Shown here piece after piece: positions 56,770 through 64,000 of a stretch of 64,000 bases of DNA. Numbering within the stretch: position 1 is the stretch's first letter; every line of letters begins with the position of its first letter. The notes below the pieces were generated by a model. That model saw only the letters and a list, made by a program, of their open reading frames with translations, did not search any database and was not told the DNA's origin. The DNA comes from Calliphora vicina (taxonomy: Eukaryota > Arthropoda > Insecta > Diptera > Calliphoridae). Location: positions 64,505,747 to 64,569,746 of the forward strand of contig NC_088784.1 of assembly GCF_958450345.1 (NCBI RefSeq). Direction: 5' to 3'. Position numbers and translations under genes: made by a program.

Positions 56770-57395
56770 ATGTCTTCTAGAAAGTGTAAAATAAACCCAG
56801 ATCATTTTTGTTTTATTAGCGGAAAAATTATTAAGTTAAATCGAGGTTTTCCTATAACACAAACACTGCAAAATGCTTATTTATATTATTGTTACGTTTT
56901 AACCTTTTCAAAACGCATTATTTTGGATTCCCCGTGTCAAACCAGGATAAAAAGTGGGTCCCTCATTCGATTTGCACAAATTGTAGTGAATATATTCCAG
57001 GTAAAATGAACATTAAAAATGTCAGTTTGGTTGAGCCACAAAAAATAGTTTTGCCGCCACTCCACATTAAATTGGGTTTAATGAAAATTTTCGTAAAAGC
57101 TTGTTGTTCAAGAATTTTTGGGGAATAAGAAAGGTCAAAATTACAGAGATATTGTTGCGAATTTATTATAAAATTTTAAACTGATGGGTGTAAATATGTC
57201 CCTCAAAATTCATTTTTTACATTCTCATGTGGATTTTTTCCCGGAAAACCTCGGACACATGAGTGATGAACATATGTGTCCGAGTTTTTCGAGAGGAATT
57301 ATCAAGGTTTTTGGCATATGCTAGGAGATCGTGAGGGAGGAAAAATAATTATAAAAAGAGGACTAAAACACTTCACTTTTAATTTGTTTGTACTA
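56770..57395 (+). pseudogene. Decayed transposon-encoded ORF (N-terminal half of a widespread insect element protein)
   Basis: From an ATG at 56770 the frame reads MSSRKCKINPDHFCFISGKI, ITQTLQNAYLYY. After a frame change it continues PVSNQDKKWVPHSICTNC, then VLPPLHIKLGLMKIFVKA. In later frames come MSLKIHFLHSHVDFFPENLG, then HMSDEH and a final KHFTF. CKINPD..C, W.PH..C..C (zinc-binding-like cysteines), PPLHIKLGL and FFPENLG..SDEH are recurrent landmarks of proteins encoded by elements in insects and Hydra; I recall the pattern but cannot name the superfamily. Stops (57126 and others) and a 27-base LTR scrap disable it. The typical middle and C-terminal parts are missing or unrecognisable. Confidence 0.6.
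56890..56916 (-). mobile_element. 27-bp LTR-end scrap inside the transposon ORF
   Basis: TGTTACGTTTTAACCTTTTC followed by AAAACGC is the terminus of the TGTTACG LTR family (compare 41378-41404, reversed). It is flanked by ATTAT on both sides (56885-56889 and 56917-56921). The 27 bases plus one 5-base repeat make 32, which accounts for the frame change in the ORF at this point. Confidence 0.75.
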
Positions 57396-57959
57396 ATTTA
57401 ATGTACATTTTTATACGTTTCGTTTTTAATAAATATCTGAAAAGTTTGACGTCCAGGATTTTTTTTAATATTTTTTCCGATGTTAGAATTCATGAGCAAA
57501 AACCTTGTAAACTAGTGTTATTAATAGGATATCGGTAACGGTATTTAGAGGAAACGGTATTTATGATTATATCGGTAACGGTATTTTAGCGGTAACGGTA
57601 ATTACAATTATTTCCGTAACGGTAGCCAACCTTTGTTTTTAGATGACGAAAAAATCAAAAGGTACAAAATAAAGGCCACCCTAATATATATGAATAAATT
57701 TAAAAATATCTGTATTTATTAGAACATATTATCAACTTTTTAGAAAACTAATACAAACAAAAAAACAATTGCGGTTAAGTTAACATATAACTACCAATGT
57801 TTTTGGCATGTTTTATGTTGTATTCAAAATATGTAATCCCCAGAAAAAACCAAAGGAAATTTAAAAATTAAAAAAAAAAAAAAAAAAAAAAAATATTAAA
57901 TAAAAGTTTAAATTTTATTTAAACAGAAATTAAATATTGTTTTTTTATTTTAATTTCAG

Positions 57960-58100
57960 CAACGTCCTGTTAGACGGCAATTGATTGCTCCTCCACCAGC
58001 TCCTCGTGATGTACCAGCACCACCCTGTGATACTACCAAATACGAGTGCAAAAATGTCCACCGAGAAGTGCGCTCGGATGTAGTACAAAGTGCTTTACAG
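57960..58100 (+). CDS. Gly/Ala-rich secreted-type protein: penultimate exon
   Basis: The acceptor TTTTAATTTCAG ends at 57959 and the donor CAG|GTTAGA follows 58100. The 47 codons are phase 0 at both ends. They read QRPVRRQLIAPPPAPRDVPA, then PPCDTTKYECKNVHREVRSD and VVQSALQ. The Pro-rich start continues the character of the 38349 exon. The two cysteines (PPC...YEC) could form a disulfide in an extracellular protein. Confidence 0.8.
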
Positions 58101-58270
58101 GTTAGATAATATTCAATTTACAACTTCATTTGTAAAACCGTTGTATGTTGTATGATCTTACAATAGTTTTGTAAATGATATAACAGAATATTGCAACTAC
58201 ATCTAAAGTTTAGACTTATATTTATAAGGATTTGCGTTTAAAATAATTATATATTTCTTATGTATTACAG

Positions 58271-58348
58271 ATTCCCATTGGTATTTTACAATCTTTACAA
58301 CAAAGCTTTGGTAATTTTGGAGGTGCTCCCCCTAAAAGCAATTATTAA
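58271..58348 (+). CDS. Gly/Ala-rich secreted-type protein: last exon
   Basis: The acceptor TGTATTACAG ends at 58270. The frame IPIGILQSLQQSFGNFGGAP, then PKSNY ends at TAA 58346-58348, in phase with the previous exon. The intron between them is 170 bp. The C-terminus is short and hydrophobic/Gly-rich. Confidence 0.8.
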   Translation: MPIGILQSLQQSFGNFGGAPPKSNY

Positions 58349-58550
58349 ACAAGGCATCTATCTATATTTATATGTTTAAAGGACCTTAAAAATTACTCAA
58401 TATATTTTTTATAAATTTATCTATATGTAGCATGCAAATAGGGTTGAGTTTTTATAATATATATTAAAATAATTAAAATTTTGTAAAAAAAACTAAGCTT
58501 AAGTTTTGACATTTATTACGATTCTTTTTATATACTTACATATGTTTAAT

Positions 58551-58568
58551 AATAAAAAAATAAATAAA
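58551..58568 (+). terminator. Polyadenylation signals of the host gene
   Basis: AATAAA occurs at 58551-58556 and 58563-58568, about 200 bp after the stop codon, in an A-rich tract. These are plausible cleavage signals. Confidence 0.55.
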
Positions 58569-58741
58569 ACTTTAAAGTAACTGTGTATTAATTTAAAAAT
58601 AATATTGATAAATTTTTATTAAACAATAAACATCAAACACAAATCAAGTTTGTTTTCCAAAGTGTTCATAGAATATTGAAACCCATTCATAACTAGATTT
58701 AAATTGTTGTTTTTTTTCTTCACTCTGTTTTGCTGTTTCTT

Positions 58742-59378
58742 TTTATACCCTTCACCATCGTGAGAGAAAATCGGTCCACAAATGGCTGAGATTACTAAAT
58801 CATTAATATAGATAATATGGATATCTAATGATAGATATTTCCCTAATTAATTTGCCACATAAAACAACATAAGTTAAATATGTTATATATCAATGGATAG
58901 GGAATTTTGTCTACTTCTTTAAAATATATATAACTTTTGACAATTAAAAAATTCATGGAATAGTTTTTTGAAAAACATGACAAAAATTGCATTTTATTGA
59001 ATTTTTCCAAAGATACAAATTTTTCAATTGAAATTAAATTTTTTATTTTTAAATAGTTTTTAATAAAAGTTTACTGTTATATAGATTTTGCCATTGAAAA
59101 TAGAAAACTAAAAACAATGACCTACAATGGGTCAAAACCAAAATTTTTTTTCGCTAAATATTAAAAAAAAAATTTAAAAACAAAAAAAGAAATTTTTAAA
59201 TTTAAAAAAACTAATTTTAAAATTTAAAAAACAATTCGAAAAAAATTATTTTCCAAAAAATTAAAAAAAAATAAATTTTGTTTACCTAAAAATATTTAAA
59301 TTTTTTATTTTGAAATATAATTTGATGAAGGGTATATAAAATTCGGCACAGCTGAATATAATTCTCTTACTTGTTATT
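58742..59378 (-). repeat. R1 interspersed repeat, minus orientation
   Basis: It runs from TTTATACCCTTCACCATCG to GGCACAGCTGAATATAATTC, TCTTACTTGTT, with ACAATGGGTCAAAACC between. The middle has been replaced by unrelated AT-rich DNA compared with the fuller copies. Confidence 0.75.
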
Positions 59379-59419
59379 TTTCCTTTAGTTTTTAACTTTT
59401 GTGGTTTTTCTAAAATCGG

Positions 59420-59515
59420 TCTGTAACGGCTACATGCAACATTCATCATGTTTATAAACATTTCCTTTAGTAGAAAAGCTGTTATTAACATTATTTATAA
59501 GTTTGACAACATTAA
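59420..59515 (-). mobile_element. LTR scrap
   Basis: TGTAACGGCTACATGCAACA, CATCATGTTTATAAACAT and AAGCTGTTATTAACATT match the 5' portion of the minus-oriented LTRs in scrambled partial form. No termini are left. Confidence 0.6.
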
Positions 59516-59932
59516 CAAAAAAATTAACTTTATTTAAATTTTTTTATTAATTTCCAATACGAAATTTTACAAATGTGTTTATTTTAGTTTTTATTTCAAC
59601 CCCCAAAAAATTAATGTCAAAAAAATTAAAAAAATATTTTTTTCGTTTGTGCAAAATATACGCTTTTCGGTTATTTAAATGGTTCAAATGTGTGGAAAAA
59701 AATAATAAAAATATTATGTGATGGTGAAAGTGTGTATTAGAATTGCAATTTTCAAGAAAAAGTTTTGAAGTTAAATCTCTCTCTCAAGTGTGTTGAATTT
59801 ACATACTACTTGTATGTGAGAAGAGAGAGAAGTTGTTGTTGTAGAAAAAATGAGAGGCTTACCTTCTTGTTATTCTTTGATTATTTCTATTTATAGATTT
59901 TTGGTAATTATTCGAACTTTATATACATATAT
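59516..59932. other. AT-rich DNA, no gene seen
   Basis: Nothing beyond simple-sequence runs is visible. Confidence 0.4.
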
Positions 59933-60578
59933 ATAATTTGAAAGTAAATTTTTTATTAGGCTTAATTTCATTTTATTATAATTTATTTGTAATAATTCAA
60001 AGAATATCACTGAATACTAAAATTTAGACAATTGGCAAATTGGAATGCATTTTCTACCCTTATTGTAAATTTCATCTATTTAACTTACTATTATTATTAG
60101 GAATTAGCATATGGGAAGCCATGGCACAGTAAAGACTAATATAAAAATCAGTTTCCAATCTCTAGTTTGATTCAACGAATCAACACCAAGGAGTAAAACG
60201 GAAAAACGGAAAAACACAAAAACATACATAGCTGAATTGTCAACCAAAGGTTGACTACAGCAACAGACACACTAATAAAATAATAAATTTGTAATAATAA
60301 GAATACACATATATAATAAAAAATATTTGAAATTTCGTCTAATTTACAAATAATTGAATTTGGCTTCCCATATTCTAATTCCTAATAATAGTAAGTTAAA
60401 TAGATGAAATTTACAATAAGACCTTGACAATGAAGATTGTTGATGACGCCCTTGGCAGGGTAGAAAATGCATTCCAATTTGCCAATTGTCTAAATTTTAG
60501 TATTCAGTGATATTCTTTGAATTATTACAAATAAATTATAATAAAATGAACCTAATTAAAAATTTACTTTCAAATTAT
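59933..60578. mobile_element. Foldback element with 180-220 bp arms
   Basis: ATAATTTGAAAGTAAATTTT at the left end pairs with AAAATTTACTTTCAAATTAT at the right end. The arms pair closely inward through AATATCACTGAATACTAAAA, TGGAATGCATTTTCTACCCT and ACTATTATTATTAGGAATTA to GGCTTCCCATA. The right arm has an extra 36 bases at 60421-60456 (ACCTTGACAATGAAGATTGT...). The loop (about 60120-60360) is unpaired and non-coding. Confidence 0.85.
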
Positions 60579-61257
60579 TATTTCTAGTTGGTCTTTGGAC
60601 CAAAAGTTATTCATTGTATATCAAATTTTATAGAATTGACAAAAAATTGCGACCATAAGTTTGATGGTTAGGCTGAAGGTTGATAGATAAATTCAACAAA
60701 GTGATTCTAGGTCGACTATATACATATATCTTTCTCTTTCCATGAGAGCTGTTCTAGGAAACTGATTTTGGTTTTTTTTGAAACGTCAATATTGTCATCT
60801 CTGAATACTTTGTGACCTAGGTGTAGGGTATAAATTGAAAATATTAGTAAACAATTTTAATGCAAATGTTCTTGTTGTTGTTTTTTTATTTTTGGCACAA
60901 TTTATTATGTGAAACAATTCTCCAGACTATAAATCAACATTAAATCACAATTTAAAATTGTTTTCTTGAATTGTGTAGAAATTGTAGCCAAGATTTTCTG
61001 AGTGCACTGAAAAAAAAAACTGTCATATTTTTTTATTTTCTACATCAATTCACATTTTTGCGCAAAATGTAAAATTTAAATATAGACAAATACATATCAT
61101 GAGTTGTAAAATAAAAAAAAAAATAATTTAAAATTAATTTTCACAGTTACCAGATTACATACTTTTTCTCAGGAACCATGTCAGCGTATGATTAATATTA
61201 ATCAATCGTAACAAGTATACTCAAGAAAATTTTATTTTTGTTATACTGGGTCCAATT
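60579..61257. other. AT-rich DNA, no gene seen
   Basis: No supported gene or repeat boundary. Confidence 0.4.
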
Positions 61258-61620
61258 ACATGAAATCAACTTTCCGAAGCCCTCAAATAACTTACATACA
61301 CAATTCATACATCAATATCTCCGGAATTCTTCGAGAAAATCGGTCCACAAATGGCTGAGATATAAGGACAAATACATATATCTGGATTACTAAGTCATTA
61401 ATATAGACAATATGGATATCTAATGATAGATATTTCAAATACCTTTGCAACGACGTATATAAGACCATAGTAATGGGTCAAAATCGAAAATATATTTTTT
61501 AACCCGAATTTTTTTTTTTTCACCAAATTTTTTTTTTTCGCTAAATTTAAAAAAAAAAACTAGTAGGAGTACTATATTCGACCGTGCCGAATCTTAAATA
61601 TCCTCCACCTAAATATGATG
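61258..61620 (-). repeat. R1 repeat, minus, followed by a second R1 start
   Basis: TGAAATCAACTTTCCGAAGC, GAAAATCGGTCCACAAATGG and GTATATAAGACCATAGTAAT are R1 in reverse. At 61559 ACTAGTAGGAGTACTATATT, CGACCGTGCCGAATCTT begins another R1 in forward orientation, so two copies meet. Confidence 0.65.
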
Positions 61621-61659
61621 GTATAACAACTGAAATAATATAACAATTGTTAGTAAGAC

Positions 61660-62055
61660 TACACCATTTCCAATTGTATTTCAGAAGTTTCTAATTGTAT
61701 TTCAGAAATTTCCAATTGAATTTCAGAAATTTCTAATTATATTTCAGAAAATTCCATTTATATTTCAGAAATTTCTAATTGTATTTCAGAATTTTCCATT
61801 TATATTTCAGAAATTTCTAATTGTATTTCAGAAATTTCCAATTGTATTTCAGAATTTTCCAATTGTATTTCAGAAATTTCCATTTGTATTTCAGAATTTT
61901 TATTTTATACTTAAAAAGTTTCCAATTGTATTTCAGAATTTTCCAATTGTATTTCAGAAATATCCATTTGTATTTCAGAAAATTCTAATAGCAATACCAA
62001 TGGATATTTCTGAAATACAAATAGAAAATTCTGAAATACAATTGGAAAATTCTGA
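61660..62055. repeat. 21-bp minisatellite with an inverted end
   Basis: About 16 units of TTTCCAATTGTATTTCAGAA-plus-one-base repeat to about 61985. After AATAGCAATACCAATGG the repeat returns in inverted orientation (TTCTGAAATACAATTGGAAA) to 62055. Because the unit is 21 bp, one minus-strand frame encodes a 7-residue repeat (ISEIQLE) broken by a few stops. Confidence 0.85.
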
Positions 62056-62264
62056 ATACTCAGTATTGCCGTCTATAAATACCTTTAGAACGTATGAAAT
62101 TTAACAAATTATATACTTAATAATAAGTTAATACGTTTGGATCAACATTTTTCTTTTTTAACCTCAACTGAAGAAACAGAGTATAATAAACGGTATACAA
62201 ATATATTTAGACAAATTTTAAGATATTGGGTTGTGGGACTTATTGGGAGATATGACCTATTATG

Positions 62265-63460
62265 AGTCGATTGTCATAAAATATTTTAACGTGATTTTTA
62301 TGTATCTATATGGGAGCTGTTGCCAAATATGGACCGACATTCACAAAATTCAGTAGTATGATTTTAAAAATTACTGATCTGTGTACTATTTTGGTTCAAT
62401 ATATGGAAGCTATGATCTATTATGGGCCTAAATATTTGAGTGCAATTTTTGTACAATTTCATATAAACAACACCATTAATAAGAGTGGAACTTATATGGG
62501 AGCTATGACGAATTATGGATCAATATTTAGAAAATCTTGTAGTACGATTCTTGGATACAAATTATTGATCGGTGCAAAATTTTGGTTCAGTACAGATTAT
62601 TTTGGATATTTGTACAGGTTAATGTGTTTTCCGGAAGAGGTTCTTATATGGAGGTTATGACCAATTATGGGCCTATCATCGTAACATTTGGTTCATCGAT
62701 TTTTGTATACATATATTGAACAAATTTGTTTCGAATTTCAACCTGATAACTATATTTGTAAGAAATTTATGATTTATAAGAGATTTATGAGTACTTAACT
62801 CATATTCAGAAGTGGATCTTCTATGGGAGCTATGGTCAAATATGGACCGATATTCACAAAATCCTGTAATATGATTTCTAAATATAAATTAGAGATTTGT
62901 ATAAAATTTAGTTTTGATATTCATATTTTTCAGATATTTATGTAGGTTAATGTATTTTTCGGAAGTGGTCCTTATATGGGAGCTATAAACAATTATTGGC
63001 CGATCTTCATAGAATTAGTTAAATCGATTTTGGTATATATAGGAACTATTTATGACGAATTTAAACTTAATAGCGATATTTATAATACATTTGTGATTAT
63101 TTAAGTGATTTTCGGAAGTGAACATTATATGGGGGCTATGGTCAAATATGGGCCGATCCACAAAAAATTTGGTGTTGTGGTTTTTTTAAGCACAAACTTA
63201 TTTTTCCTGAATTTTGAGTGGATACTGCAATTTGGTATGCATTTACAGACCATAGAACCATATTTCGGGAAGAAATTCGTATGGGGGCTAGGAGAAATCT
63301 GGGCAGATTCCTATAATTTTTACCAGAGTTTTTGATTGTATTAGCGAAATGCTCAAGATAGGATTTGATTTTAGACCTATGGTTTCTTGGGGAAAATTTC
63401 TTAGAATTTTCCATACATTGCGTTTCTGCTATACGATTTTTTGTGAAAAAAAATCGACCC
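62265..63460 (-). repeat. Long R2-type repeat region, inverted
   Basis: TATATGGGAGCTATGACxAATTATGG recurs at about 62493, 62828, 62975 and 63127, as units of roughly 150-340 bp, in the opposite orientation to 21125-21672. ORF-like stretches (for example 62310-62660) follow from the repeat and are not credible genes. Confidence 0.65.
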
Positions 63461-63710
63461 ACCCTAATATATACCCTAATTCACCACTTATGGTGGTGGA
63501 GGGTATAAAAAATTTAAAAAACCAAAAAAAACAAATTTTCAATTTTACAAAAACAGTTCGAAAAAATTTGTTTTCCAAAAAATGAAAAAACAAAAGAATA
63601 TTGTTCACCTAAAAAGATTTAAAATTTTTATTTTGAAGTATAATTTGGTGAAGGGTATATAAGATTCGGCACAGCCGAATATAGCTCTCTTACTCGTTTT
63701 TATTTAAAAT
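63461..63710 (-). repeat. R1 repeat, minus orientation
   Basis: AATATATACCCTAATTCACC through AATTTGGTGAAGGGTATATA to CACAGCCGAATATAGCTCTC, TTACTCG matches R1 in reverse with a shortened middle. Confidence 0.75.
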
Positions 63711-64000
63711 TTTAAAATAAAATGTTCAAGAGTAATTTTCGGAATTGGCCTTATATGGAAGCTATGACAAATTATGGACCGAAAAATGACAACATTTTTG
63801 TAAATTTATTTGTACTAAATTTTATTTGGATAGCAATTTTATCTTAATATGTATTGTGCTTATGAAAACCTGCTTATAAAATGGAAACAAATGCTAAACG
63901 TCCACTTTTAACATATTACACTTTTAAATCGAATTACTTTCAGTGTAATTGCCAATAACTTTAAGATTATTTCGCATGAAAAAGTGATTAAAACTTGGCC
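63711..64000. other. R2 scrap and AT-rich DNA at the window end
   Basis: GGCCTTATATGGAAGCTATG, ACAAATTATGGACCG at about 63750 is an R2 motif. Nothing else is seen. Confidence 0.4.

Larger units (their letters stand above)
56142..57683 (+). mobile_element. DNA transposon with TAGGGTGGCC ends
   Basis: TAGGGTGGCCCTTATT at the left and AATAAAGGCCACCCTA at the right are inverted repeats. Flanks ATGTATAT (56134-56141) and ATATATAT (57684-57691) agree at 7 of 8 bases. It contains a decayed transposon ORF (56770-57395). A stretch of CGGTAACGGTATT motifs near the right end (57532-57632) is probably subterminal sequence. Confidence 0.75.
39529..57959 (+). other. Large intron (18.4 kb) filled with repeats
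   Basis: Bounded by a candidate donor GTAGAA at 39529 (or GTAAGA at 38624 if the previous exon is skipped) and the acceptor TTTCAG ending at 57959. It contains solo LTRs, R1 and R2 repeats, two foldback elements, a retroelement pseudogene with a piggyBac-like insertion, and the 3.16 kb TA-flanked element. Gaps such as 45640-46800 and 54620-55180 show no supported gene. Confidence 0.65.

Noticed and set aside
62310..62660. 116-codon open frame (MGAVAKYGPTFTKFSSM...)
   Set aside because: It is a translation of the R2 repeat; the same short phrases recur at 63105 and elsewhere with the repeat period.

Overview
The window looks like a gene-poor, AT-rich stretch of a higher fly (Diptera, calyptrate or blowfly-like) chromosome. 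The support is spliced genes with GT-AG introns, an MBF2-type insect secreted protein, mariner, Tc1, hAT and piggyBac remnants, solo LTRs, and dense fly-style interspersed repeats. There are no bacterial signals (no operons, no long ORFs, no rRNA or tRNA seen). Most of the short open frames across the window are chance frames in repeat DNA. Two host genes can be supported. One is a two-exon minus-strand gene (14632-15214) for a small secreted protein with MBF2 / salivary secreted peptide features. The other is a plus-strand gene with exons at 27258-27426, 38349-38623, 38851-39537 (or 39528), 57960-58100 and 58271-58348. It encodes a Gly/Ala-rich, probably secreted or structural protein that I cannot name; its 5' exon(s) were not found. 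Its two large introns (10.9 and 18.4 kb) are swollen by transposons. Layout. 0-5 kb: a solo LTR, a MITE and a 60-unit satellite of 35-bp monomers in two related blocks. 5-14 kb: foldback elements, including a 2.6 kb hAT-like palindrome inside an old LTR and a second palindromic family that breaks an hAT transposase remnant. 14-15 kb: the MBF2-like gene. 16-20 kb: mariner and Tc1 remnants and a hAT-like element. 21-25 kb: a nest of elements up to three levels deep. 25-40 kb: a deleted mariner and the exons of the second gene, among LTRs, MITEs and a third hAT-like element. 40-46 kb: a solo LTR and a decayed retroelement-type ORF whose upstream region holds a piggyBac-like TTAA element. 47-54 kb: a complete 2 kb foldback, and a 3.16 kb TA-flanked element with GTCATC-rich ends that carries a decayed gene of unknown function. 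54-64 kb: palindromes, an element with a decayed transposon ORF, the last two exons of the host gene, and repeat-rich flanking DNA. The best candidates for something undescribed are the 3.16 kb element at 50039-53199, the two foldback families, and the paired 35-bp satellites. Repeat labels used below: R1 is an interspersed repeat running from about AACAAGTAAGAGAGC to about GGTGAAGGGTATA; R2 is one with CCATAATTGGTCATAGC-type motifs. Both names are mine. Assignments to protein families are from recognition of motifs by eye, not from searches.
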